DNA of 32,335 nucleotides from Candidatus Mediterraneibacter merdigallinarum (GTDB lineage: Bacteria; Bacillota; Clostridia; Lachnospirales; Lachnospiraceae), in NCBI GenBank assembly GCA_019117305.1, contig DWZZ01000029.1, forward strand, positions 1-32,335, written 5' to 3'. The notes beneath the pieces are model-generated. The model saw only the letters and a program-made list of their open reading frames with translations, did no database searches and was not told where the DNA came from. The translations under genes and the position numbers were made by a program. Below are positions 17,866 through 25,094 of this stretch, piece after piece (position 1 is the stretch's first letter; every line of letters starts with the position of its first letter).

Positions 17866-18834
17866 TTATTTTTTTGCTTTTACGTTCCTTTTCTCCACTT
17901 CAGCCTGAAACTGCACGGCAAGATTCTGCCATTCCTGATAGCCTTCTTCTCCTCTGTGATCAGGCAGGGTATAATTTTCTTTTAAATATTTTCCCATATA
18001 TGCAGTAACTTTCTGTGCGCCGTGGAGATTCAGATGATCTCCTTTGTCATAACTGTCTTTTTTCCAGTCGATTCCGATTTCTTTTGTCTTCATATTCAGA
18101 TCAATATATGGAAGTGCGTTTTCTTTGGCATACGCTTCAATCGCATTATGTTTTTTATAGTTGTAATTATGCGGAGACGGCGCGCTCATAAGCAGAAGAT
18201 CCGCGCCATTCTCTCTGCACATTTTCTTTATGTCTTCCATATAGTAATAAACAAATTCCGGAATCTGCTGCACATCTTTTGTTTCTTTCATATAGTGGTC
18301 GCTTCCTTCATAAGGAACCACTTTATCCCGTATTTCAAATCCTTTGAATACAGTACGTCCTGTGTACTTTTTCCCGTCAATAATCTGCTTCCACAGATTA
18401 TGATAACGGAATATAGGGAAATAATACCGGACAGGTTCTATAATTGACATTGAGACATTAGTAAGAAATCCCGGATCACGAAACATCGCATTTGTCTCAA
18501 GAATAACCAATTTAGGCGACTGTGTTTTAAACGCCTCTTTCAGCAGAAAACAAGTCTCCTGGATCCTTTGTCCCGGCTGACCACAGTCAAATGACGTAAT
18601 CCCCGTCTGATTCCACAGATCCATCGGAGACATCGAAGTATAACTTTCACTGTCTCCAATCACCAGAATGTCAATTGTATTTTCCGGTTCTGCGCCAACC
18701 GACGCAAAGGAACGGCTTCTCCCTATAATACCGTCTTTCATGCTGACAGCCACTTTCTGTATGCCAAAAGAAAGCACTCCCAGCAGCATTACAAATATTA
18801 AAACAAATAAAATAATTCTTTTTTTCGCTTTCAA
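17866..18834 (-). CDS. SGNH-type surface acylation protein (DltD-like), last gene of the operon
   Basis: A 322-residue protein with one N-terminal membrane helix (about 6-25) and an extracytoplasmic SGNH-like domain. Visible blocks are DILVIGDSESYTS (Ser 62 as nucleophile), GQPGQRI, the ETNAMFRD Asn block and KGDHLNLHG with the last catalytic His. This is the layout of DltD and of AlgX/AlgJ-like proteins, which work with an MBOAT protein to place acyl groups on surface polymers. The gene is shorter than usual DltD (about 400 residues). The start is TTG at 18834, with GAGGAGG 5 bases upstream. It lies 32 bases after the MBOAT stop and shares a terminator with the convergent aminopeptidase. Likely role: final transfer, or editing, of the acyl group on the outer face of the membrane. 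Confidence 0.78.
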   Translation of the reverse strand: MKAKKRIILFVLIFVMLLGVLSFGIQKVAVSMKDGIIGRSRSFASVGAEPENTIDILVIGDSESYTSMSPMDLWNQTGITSFDCGQPGQRIQETCFLLKEAFKTQSPKLVILETNAMFRDPGFLTNVSMSIIEPVRYYFPIFRYHNLWKQIIDGKKYTGRTVFKGFEIRDKVVPYEGSDHYMKETKDVQQIPEFVYYYMEDIKKMCRENGADLLLMSAPSPHNYNYKKHNAIEAYAKENALPYIDLNMKTKEIGIDWKKDSYDKGDHLNLHGAQKVTAYMGKYLKENYTLPDHRGEEGYQEWQNLAVQFQAEVEKRNVKAKK

Positions 18835-18866
18835 ACTTTCCTCCTCGGTATACTGAAAATACTCCC

Positions 18867-20456
18867 TTAGAATCCTGCGTATATGAGATCAACTTTCTGA
18901 TATCCATCCCCGTACGCCGCAAATATAACCACCGCCAGAATCAGCGCATAGTACGCGCACCAGCGCAGCGGAAGCCGGCATTCCGAGAGCCTTTCCCTCA
19001 CACATATTCCCCGTTCTTTTATCATACCGACTACTGCCACCACAATGCACCCGGCCACAACCGCTACAATATCAGACTTCTGCAGTCCCAGGTTAAGAAG
19101 AGTTCCGTCCCACAACTGCCGGATCTGGAAATCCTCAGATATACTTCGGAACATATGGAGGCCCGCCCGGAATCCATCTGCCCGGAAAAACAGCTCTCCC
19201 ACAAAAATAATGATCCATGTTTTTGTAATCTGTACTCTTCGCCATGCCCGGGAATCCTCGCGGATATGAAAGACGTTCAATGCCCGGTCCCTTACAGGCT
19301 GTACGGCAATGCCCAGCAGGATCAGGGTAAAATAATACAATCCATAGAAAATATAACTCCACCTTGCGCCATGCCACAAACCGTTGCAGATCCATACCGG
19401 CAGAAGCGCCATGGCAGAAGTTCCCAGCATGGTTACATACTTGCCCAGATGTTTTCTGCCGTACTGGTTCCATTTCTTTACAATCCCGGACATAGAAACC
19501 GGATAGAAAATATATGTCTTAAACCATACTCCCAGTGTAATATGCCATCTTCTCCAGAACTCCGCAGCATTTCTTGCGCAGAAAGGCTGACGGAAGTTTT
19601 CCGGAAGACGAACTCCGAAAAGTTCACCGCTTCCGATTATCATATCCATACATCCTGAAAATTCCATATAAAGCTGTACGGTATAGGCTACTGCTGATAC
19701 GGCAACAATGAGACCGCTGTAAGATGTATAGTGCTCAAACACCATTCCTACCGCAACCGCCAGCCGGTCAGCCACAATCTTTTTCTTAAAAAGCCCCCAT
19801 ATAATCCGGATATATCCGTTTTGCAGATTCCGAAGTTCCAACGGCTTCTCTGAGAAAAGGGTATCAGATACATCGGAATATCTGCTGATTGGTCCTTCCA
19901 TAATCTGGGGAAAAAACGCAAGGAAAAGCGCTGTATTTTCCAGATTCGTCTCCGCTTTTATCTTTCCCCAGTACACATCGGCCATATAGCCAATAGCCTG
20001 CAGGGTATAAAAGGATATGCCGATAGGCATAATAAGAGACTTCTGCTCCAGCGAAAAAGGAAGATGACACATCTCTATCACGCCGGATATATTACTGGCA
20101 AAGAAATTATAGTACTTCAGATACGCCAGCACACCCAGCAAAAGCACAACTCCAAGCAGAAGCACCCGTCTGCTCTGCTTCTGGTATGCCGCTTTTACCG
20201 CCTTCCGCTCGCTCCCCGAAACTTTGGCGGCCGCTGCTTTTTCCTCCGATTTCAGCCATGCCAGCCATATACCGATACAGTGGACAAGCAGTGTGGTCGC
20301 GAGAAGATATACCAGCAGCTTTCCGCTGAACAGATAGAAAAACACATAGCCGCATGCCAGCAGCACCCGCCTGCGCCAGCCTTTCGGCGCAAGCTGGTAA
20401 ACTGCCAGACATACAGGGAGGAACAAAAGCACATATAATAATGAATCGTAAGACAT
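18867..20456 (-). CDS. MBOAT O-acyltransferase (DltB/AlgI-like)
   Basis: A 529-residue polytopic membrane protein. It carries the MBOAT hallmarks: LIMPIGISFYTLQAIGYM, FFPQIMEGPI, EFWRRWHITL (conserved His near 304) and the catalytic-His region CNGLWHGARW (His near 362). DltB proteins take an aminoacyl group from the carrier protein and pass it across the membrane; AlgI does the same with acetyl groups. At 529 residues it is longer than typical DltB (about 400) and closer to AlgI size, partly because of a charged loop after the third helix. The gene starts 3 bases after the carrier protein stop, with AGGAGA upstream, so the two are probably coupled. Partner: the carrier protein; acceptor polymer unknown. 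Confidence 0.9.
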   Translation of the reverse strand: MSYDSLLYVLLFLPVCLAVYQLAPKGWRRRVLLACGYVFFYLFSGKLLVYLLATTLLVHCIGIWLAWLKSEEKAAAAKVSGSERKAVKAAYQKQSRRVLLLGVVLLLGVLAYLKYYNFFASNISGVIEMCHLPFSLEQKSLIMPIGISFYTLQAIGYMADVYWGKIKAETNLENTALFLAFFPQIMEGPISRYSDVSDTLFSEKPLELRNLQNGYIRIIWGLFKKKIVADRLAVAVGMVFEHYTSYSGLIVAVSAVAYTVQLYMEFSGCMDMIIGSGELFGVRLPENFRQPFCARNAAEFWRRWHITLGVWFKTYIFYPVSMSGIVKKWNQYGRKHLGKYVTMLGTSAMALLPVWICNGLWHGARWSYIFYGLYYFTLILLGIAVQPVRDRALNVFHIREDSRAWRRVQITKTWIIIFVGELFFRADGFRAGLHMFRSISEDFQIRQLWDGTLLNLGLQKSDIVAVVAGCIVVAVVGMIKERGICVRERLSECRLPLRWCAYYALILAVVIFAAYGDGYQKVDLIYAGF

Positions 20457-20459
20457 TGT

Positions 20460-20687
20460 TTAATTCTCCTGCAGTCTGCAAACCATTTTGTAAATCGCTC
20501 CGGCGGAATTAAAATTCTCCGGAATCATTTCAGATGCCTCAATCTCTATATCAAAAGCCTCCTCAAGTTCTGCTACAAGGGTGATCACTCCGAATGAATC
20601 CAGCAGCCTGTCATCAATCAGCGCCTGTTCCTTCTCATAATCAATACTGTCATCAATCTCCCGTAAAATATTCATTAAAGTTTCCAT
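20460..20687 (-). CDS. Acyl/aminoacyl carrier protein (DltC-like)
   Basis: A 75-residue acidic helical carrier protein with the phosphopantetheine attachment site in LLDSFGV (Ser 31) and the usual helix pattern VITLVAELEEAFDIEI. It should carry the activated amino acid as a thioester for the decarboxylase and the MBOAT protein. The start at 20687 has AGGAGG 9 bases upstream and overlaps the end of the decarboxylase gene by 13 bases; Met at residue 5 is an alternative start. DSFG with Phe after the Ser is less usual than DSL or DSI. Confidence 0.93.
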   Translation of the reverse strand: METLMNILREIDDSIDYEKEQALIDDRLLDSFGVITLVAELEEAFDIEIEASEMIPENFNSAGAIYKMVCRLQEN

Positions 20688-21934
20688 CCTGATAAACCTC
20701 CTGCAATCTCTGTTATTTCTTCTGCCGCGCGGCGTTTTCCGCCGTCACTTCCGTCCTCCGGCATATTCCATAAATATGTATCCCTCTGTTTTCTCAGCAG
20801 CTGCCAGCCTTCGTCCTGCTGATATGTCACAACCGACGGCAGCGGGTGACTCAAAAACAGGGACATTCCTTCCATCGCCGAATACGCGCCTGTCCGTTCA
20901 AAAGCAAGAATTTTTCCGCTCTGCACTCCCGTCAGCTTCACATCTCTGCACAATACGTCATTTACCGTACAGAGCGCGCCGCATATCGTCCACGCTTTCT
21001 CTCTGCCCTGCTGTTCTCCCGGAAGCACCTGGAGATGCGGTTCATACATCCCGCGGATCTGTCCGTCATAATTGATCTGGTGATTTCCTCCGTCCACAAT
21101 ACAGTATTCCGTATCTCCGTTTTTCTTTATATCCCGGATCTGGGTCAGGTAATATCCGCACTCAGCCGCGATGGCCCGACCCAGTTCAATTGTCACATGC
21201 CCCTTCCACTGCATGGAATCTATGGCCTCCCTGAGAGCTGTCAACCCTTCATCTTTGTATGTCTGCACGTCCTTGCCCTGAAAATACGGGACTGCAATAC
21301 CAGGACCATATTCCAGACAGGGAATGGACACTTTCCACTCGTCCCGAATCCGGATCAGAAGATCATCCAGCATGGAGATCTCTTTTTCCAGCTGCTTTAG
21401 CGAACGTTTCTGCGTTCCTGAGAAGTAATGGATCCCTTCTATTTCAAGGTACGGACTCATATTTACCACATTGAATACACTATGGAGCATATCTTCATCC
21501 ATTCCAAACTGATTACCGCTTGTAAGTCTTGGATACAGTCTGAGCTTCACCATATGGGCATCACTCCACTCCACAAAATAGTGAAGCTGTTTTACGGATT
21601 CCACGGTATACGCGCACCGCCCCTGACAGAATTCCAGAATCCGGAATATATCTTCCTTCTTTTTAAGTACTCCGGATATAAACAGTTTTTCAGGCGGGAT
21701 CCGAAGTTTTCTGCAGATCTCAAATTCGCCCATGGAACATACTTCAATCCGATCCGCTTCCTCCGCCATGTGAGCAGTCAGAAAGGGATTTGCCTTCATT
21801 GCATAACACAGGCCCACATCTTTCCCGAAAGCATTCCGGAGCCGCATGGTCTGGGCGGTCAGCCGGTCAAGATCAAAAACATACAATGGTGTTCCATAAC
21901 GCGCCGCCGCGTATTCCAGTTTTTCTTTATTCAA
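20675..21934 (-). CDS. Fold-III PLP-dependent decarboxylase (LysA/BtrK-like) inside a dlt-like operon
   Basis: A 419-residue alanine-racemase-fold decarboxylase of the diaminopimelate/ornithine group. Visible sites: YAMKANP (Lys 47, Schiff base to PLP), IHYFSGTQ (His region stacking on PLP), ELGRAI (EPGR-like, Glu to the PLP nitrogen), CGALCTVNDVL (active-site Cys-Asp block of the partner subunit) and FERTGAY (Tyr). All catalytic positions appear intact. The start is TTG at 21934 after AGGAGAG, 5 bases past the ligase stop; the next in-frame Met would cut the barrel. The nearest functional parallel I know is BtrK of butirosin synthesis, which decarboxylates Glu bound to a carrier protein; exosortase-linked clusters also hold a ligase, decarboxylase and carrier. 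Free meso-DAP to Lys is the alternative. Being between the ligase and carrier genes argues for a job in this pathway and not general lysine synthesis. Confidence 0.88.
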   Translation of the reverse strand: MNKEKLEYAAARYGTPLYVFDLDRLTAQTMRLRNAFGKDVGLCYAMKANPFLTAHMAEEADRIEVCSMGEFEICRKLRIPPEKLFISGVLKKKEDIFRILEFCQGRCAYTVESVKQLHYFVEWSDAHMVKLRLYPRLTSGNQFGMDEDMLHSVFNVVNMSPYLEIEGIHYFSGTQKRSLKQLEKEISMLDDLLIRIRDEWKVSIPCLEYGPGIAVPYFQGKDVQTYKDEGLTALREAIDSMQWKGHVTIELGRAIAAECGYYLTQIRDIKKNGDTEYCIVDGGNHQINYDGQIRGMYEPHLQVLPGEQQGREKAWTICGALCTVNDVLCRDVKLTGVQSGKILAFERTGAYSAMEGMSLFLSHPLPSVVTYQQDEGWQLLRKQRDTYLWNMPEDGSDGGKRRAAEEITEIAGGLSGWKL

Positions 21935-21939
21935 CTCTC

Positions 21940-23502
21940 CTACCTTCCTTTCCCGGCCGCTACTTTTTTCAGATAATCCCGGTCCGTTTTTCCGTTTTTA
22001 TTCAATGGCATGACGCTCATCTGCACCAGACGTGGAGGCACCATATAAAGTGGAAGCTTTTCCTTCAAAGTTCTGCGTACTTCCGAGGGCTCCACATCTC
22101 CCATATAAAATCCCACGATACGGTTTCTGTCACGGTCAAATATGCAGCAGCTTTTCTGAATATTGTCCACGCTGTTCATAGCGCTTTCGATTTCCTCCAG
22201 CTCAATCCGGTGTCCCATGTGTTTAATCTGAAAATCTTTGCGTCCGGCAAATACCAGCTCTCCGTTTTCATCAAAGCATCCCATATCACCGGTTTTATAA
22301 ATTCTTGTCTTTTCATTTCCATTTACAGGATACAGAACAAACCGCTGCGCCGTCTGCTCCGGATTGCGGTAATAGCCTTCCGCCAGTGATTCTCCTGCCA
22401 CGCAGATCTCTCCCTGTTGTCCCGGCGCAGTTATCTGCTGTCCGTCTTCACCCAGAAGAAATACAACTCTTCCGGGGAAGGCGCGCCCTGCAGGGATTTT
22501 TTCTTTGTCATCATACCGGCGCTTCACCCGGTAAAATGTACAGTTGCATGTAATTTCCGTAGGACCATACAGATTCACGAATTCGGCGTCAGGAAGGGCA
22601 TCCTGCCAGATCCGAAGCTGTTTCGGAGGCATTGCCTCCCCGCTGAACATAACTTTGTTCACATACTCCGGCACCCGGTAAGCCAGTCCTTTCAGCGAGG
22701 ATACAAGCGTCAGCGCGGACACGGCCCAGGTCAGTGTGGTTACTTTCCGATCACACAGATCATCCAGCAGTCTGGGCGGCGTTGAAAAGTATTCTTTCGG
22801 AATCAGCGCCAGTTCCGCTCCTGTCATTACTGCCGAATAGATGTCTTTTACCGATACGTCAAAATCAAAAGGCGCCTGGTTGCCAATCACATCAGCCTCT
22901 GTTATATGGAAGCACTCCGTAAAATGTCCGATAAACTGAAGTACTGATCTGTGGCTTACGATCACTGCTTTCGGATTCCCTGTCGAACCGGATGTAAACA
23001 GTCCGTATAAGGGATCCGCCCTGCGCCCTGCAGAACGAAGCTGTGCAAGCTTTCCCGCGTCCATTTCTGATTTCAGAAGATCTTCTGCCAGAACCGGCTT
23101 CAGTTTACCGTCCGCCAGAAGTCCCGTTGTCTCCAGCAGATTTTTTCCGTTTTCATCCACGACAACAGTCTCCGCTTCCAGCGTCCCGAAAATCTTTTGC
23201 AGCCGGTCTCCCGGATTGTCGGGATTAACAGGAACGTAAAAGCATCCTGCGTACACGGTACCGAACATAGCGGCCAGCGTAACTGCGCTCTTTTCCATGA
23301 GAATAGGCACCGGCCGTCCCGCCGGAACCAGACCGGCAAGTCTGCTCCCGATTTTTCGGGCCATTACGGCCAGTTCATGCCACGTCAGCGACATTCTGGT
23401 ATCAGACACAGCAGTTTTATATTTATACTTCTCTTCTGCCTGCTCAAGGCAGTCAAGAATGCTGTCATATTCTTTTTGTGTGTCATTTTTATTCAAAGTC
23501 AT
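21940..23502 (-). CDS. Amino acid adenylation enzyme (DltA-like ligase), first gene of the operon
   Basis: A 520-residue stand-alone adenylation enzyme that should activate an amino acid with ATP and load it on the carrier protein. Motifs: A3 LFTSGSTGNPKA, A4 FDFDVSVKD, A5 NLYGPTE, A7 YKTGDMG, A8 GRKDFQIKHMGHRIELEEIE and A10 NKNGKTDRD with the catalytic Lys. Size and order match DltA. Aligned by eye to PheA, the pocket reads D-V-K-T-M-S-L-C-N-K. The Asp that holds the alpha-amino group is present, but position 239 is Lys, and the MFSGE stretch has Ser where DltA has the Cys of FCGE that affects D-Ala selection. A charged side-chain substrate such as Glu fits better than D-Ala. AAGGGGTG precedes the ATG. 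Tandem 22-bp repeats lie about 70 bases upstream. Confidence 0.85.
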   Translation of the reverse strand: MTLNKNDTQKEYDSILDCLEQAEEKYKYKTAVSDTRMSLTWHELAVMARKIGSRLAGLVPAGRPVPILMEKSAVTLAAMFGTVYAGCFYVPVNPDNPGDRLQKIFGTLEAETVVVDENGKNLLETTGLLADGKLKPVLAEDLLKSEMDAGKLAQLRSAGRRADPLYGLFTSGSTGNPKAVIVSHRSVLQFIGHFTECFHITEADVIGNQAPFDFDVSVKDIYSAVMTGAELALIPKEYFSTPPRLLDDLCDRKVTTLTWAVSALTLVSSLKGLAYRVPEYVNKVMFSGEAMPPKQLRIWQDALPDAEFVNLYGPTEITCNCTFYRVKRRYDDKEKIPAGRAFPGRVVFLLGEDGQQITAPGQQGEICVAGESLAEGYYRNPEQTAQRFVLYPVNGNEKTRIYKTGDMGCFDENGELVFAGRKDFQIKHMGHRIELEEIESAMNSVDNIQKSCCIFDRDRNRIVGFYMGDVEPSEVRRTLKEKLPLYMVPPRLVQMSVMPLNKNGKTDRDYLKKVAAGKGR

Positions 23503-23570
23503 TTGTTATCACCCCTTGCGTCTTTGTTGGGATTAATTGTAAGGGACAGATATTAACATGTCCTGTATAG

Positions 23571-23614
23571 ATTCTTAAGATGATATGTATACATTCTTAA
23601 GGTAATATGTATTC
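23571..23614 (-). promoter_or_regulatory. Tandem 22-bp repeats, probable activator site of the five-gene operon
   Basis: Two head-to-tail 22-bp copies (23571-23592 and 23593-23614) agree at 19 of 22 positions and share the core CTTAAGAAT on the minus strand. They lie just upstream of a TAATAT -10-like box (23550-23555) that lacks a recognisable -35. Exactly two helical turns between copies would place two protein subunits on the same DNA face, as for activators of the LytTR or OmpR type. No regulator gene is adjacent. Confidence 0.55.
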
Positions 23615-23650
23615 GGATTTGTATGATTGAGAAGGGACGCCGGAAGAGAC
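23611..23650 (+). repeat. Dispersed 40-bp repeat, copy B
   Basis: It matches 3-43 (minus strand) at all but one substitution and one indel. It overlaps the last 4 bases of the tandem 22-bp repeat and continues into GC-rich sequence to about 23720 that contains two related GCCGGA-GACC motifs. Because copy A is cut by the window edge, the full element may be longer than 40 bp. Confidence 0.8.
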
Positions 23651-23901
23651 CGGTGGGGTGCCGGAGACCACACTTGCGTTCGGACCGCAGACGAAGCCGG
23701 TACGTAAGAGCGCAAAGATTTGAACTGTCAGAAATATAAATGTTTTGAATTTATAGTCACACAGGCCTGTACAAAAACCACAGTAAATTCAATTGTCCCT
23801 GGTGTCTCCTGATATGATAAACTGTACTGTAAGAATATATTTATCCAGGCAGCCGGAAGGTCCTGCCCCGGCCGCCTGCGTCCTGACAGGAGGGAAATAT
23901 T

Positions 23902-24909
23902 ATGAATCTTAATATCGGAATTATCGGAACGAATTTTATCAGCAGTGACTTCTGTGAAGCGGCCGCTTCTGTGCCGGAAGCAGCGCTGTATGCCGTTTAC
24001 TCCCGGAAACAGGAAACCGGTGACGGATTTGCCAAAAAACACGGAATTCCCCGGGTATATACGGATTATGACGCCTTTCTTGATTCCGGCCTGAACGCGG
24101 TCTATGTGGCGTCTCCCAACTTTGTTCACTGCGAACAGACTCTGAAGGCGCTGAGGCGCGGAAAGCATGTGCTCTGTGAAAAAGTTATGGCAGTGAATGA
24201 AACCCAGGTGCAGTCCATGATTAACTGCGCCCGGGAAAACGGTCTGATCCTTCTGGAAGCCATGCGCCCGGATTTTGATCCGGCATATGATCTGATTGAA
24301 CAGACTCTGCCCCGGCTGGACCGGCTGTCCCGCGCCACATTTGAATTCTGCCAGTATTCCAGCCGGTACGACCGTTTTCTTAGCGGAGAAACCGTAAATG
24401 CCTTTAACCCGGAACTGTGCAATGCCGCCGTTATGGACATCGGCGTATACTGCATTCACTCTCTGACACGTCTGTTCGGAATGCCGGAACAGATCAAAGC
24501 CTTTTCCACAAAACTGTCAAACGGATTTGAGGGAAGCGGCACAGTACTGATGCAGTATGACGGCATGACGGCAGAAGCCATTTATTCCAAAACTGCAGTT
24601 TCTGTCACGCCCAGTGTGATCCAGGGAGAAAAGGGCTCCCTTCTCATCGACTATGTCAGCCGCCCTGAGACCCTGGAGCTGCGTCTCAGGAAAGGATCCC
24701 GGGATCCACTGTCAGGAGGGAGTACAGAAATGCTGCCCTATACACCGGCAGATAACAATATGATTTATGAAATAAGGGAATTTATAAGACTGATTAAAAA
24801 TAAGGAAGTGAACCATAAGTATCTGCAATATTCTCTGGATACCATTCGGATTATTGACGAAGTAAGACGACAGAACGGGATTGTTTTCCCCGGAGCAAAT
24901 GAAAAATAA
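23902..24909 (+). CDS. Gfo/Idh/MocA family oxidoreductase
   Basis: A 335-residue NAD(P)-dependent dehydrogenase acting on a sugar, inositol or related polyol; the substrate is not identifiable. The N-terminal Rossmann fold starts NLNIGIIGTNFIS, a relaxed GxGxxG with Asn-Phe-Ile-Ser at the end. VYVASPNFVH and CEKVMAVNE follow (Lys near 93 corresponds to the EKP Lys; Pro is replaced by Val). The C-terminal domain shows MDIGVYCIHSLTRLFG with the family's Asp and His. The ATG follows CAGGAGGG. It is a single-gene unit, divergent from the five-gene operon and convergent with the GH3 pair, which gives weak support for a role in sugar use. Confidence 0.92.
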   Translation: MNLNIGIIGTNFISSDFCEAAASVPEAALYAVYSRKQETGDGFAKKHGIPRVYTDYDAFLDSGLNAVYVASPNFVHCEQTLKALRRGKHVLCEKVMAVNETQVQSMINCARENGLILLEAMRPDFDPAYDLIEQTLPRLDRLSRATFEFCQYSSRYDRFLSGETVNAFNPELCNAAVMDIGVYCIHSLTRLFGMPEQIKAFSTKLSNGFEGSGTVLMQYDGMTAEAIYSKTAVSVTPSVIQGEKGSLLIDYVSRPETLELRLRKGSRDPLSGGSTEMLPYTPADNNMIYEIREFIRLIKNKEVNHKYLQYSLDTIRIIDEVRRQNGIVFPGANEK

Positions 24910-25004
24910 CCGGCCGGTTTACAGGAAAAACAAACAGTTAAAAAGGGATGGTTTAAAATATACACACCGAATTTTTGACAGCTAAAACTTTCTCCATAAA
25001 ATTC

Positions 25005-25062
25005 AAATTCCCTGCAGCAGGGAGCAGAATTTCAAAAACCTGCTCTCCGCTGCGGGGAATTT
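25005..25062. terminator. Bidirectional hairpin between Gfo/Idh and GH3 genes
   Basis: A stem of about 22 bp (AAATTCCCTGCAGC...GGAGCAG paired with CTGCTCTCCGCTGCGGGGAATTT, one mismatch plus wobble pairs) with an AATTTCAAAAAC-type loop lies between the two convergent genes. T-rich sequence follows on both sides (TCTTTTCC on plus, TTTGAATTTTATGG on minus). Confidence 0.65.
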
Positions 25063-25094
25063 ATGATCTCTTTTCCTATTTCTGTCCGCATGGT

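Larger units (their letters stand above)
23503..23901. other. Divergent intergenic region between the ligase and Gfo/Idh genes
   Basis: There is no gene here. From left to right the region holds the ligase RBS, a TAATAT -10-like box for the minus-strand operon (23550-23555), two tandem 22-bp repeats, the dispersed repeat copy B and more GC-rich sequence of the same style to about 23720. On the right is an extended -10 TGATATGAT (23810-23818) that may serve the oxidoreductase, without a clear -35. A leader hairpin follows at 23846-23878 (CAGGCAGCCGG against CCGGCCGCCTG, one mismatch), then AGGAGG. Confidence 0.6.

Noticed and set aside
17866-23502. Annotating the operon simply as dltABCD for D-alanylation
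   Set aside because: The inserted decarboxylase, Ser in place of the D-Ala-selecting Cys in the ligase, a longer MBOAT and a short DltD-like protein make a plain D-Ala system unlikely; symbols were left empty.
23728-24459. Open frame of 243 codons on the minus strand
   Set aside because: Antisense to the Gfo/Idh oxidoreductase; no RBS and no family resemblance.
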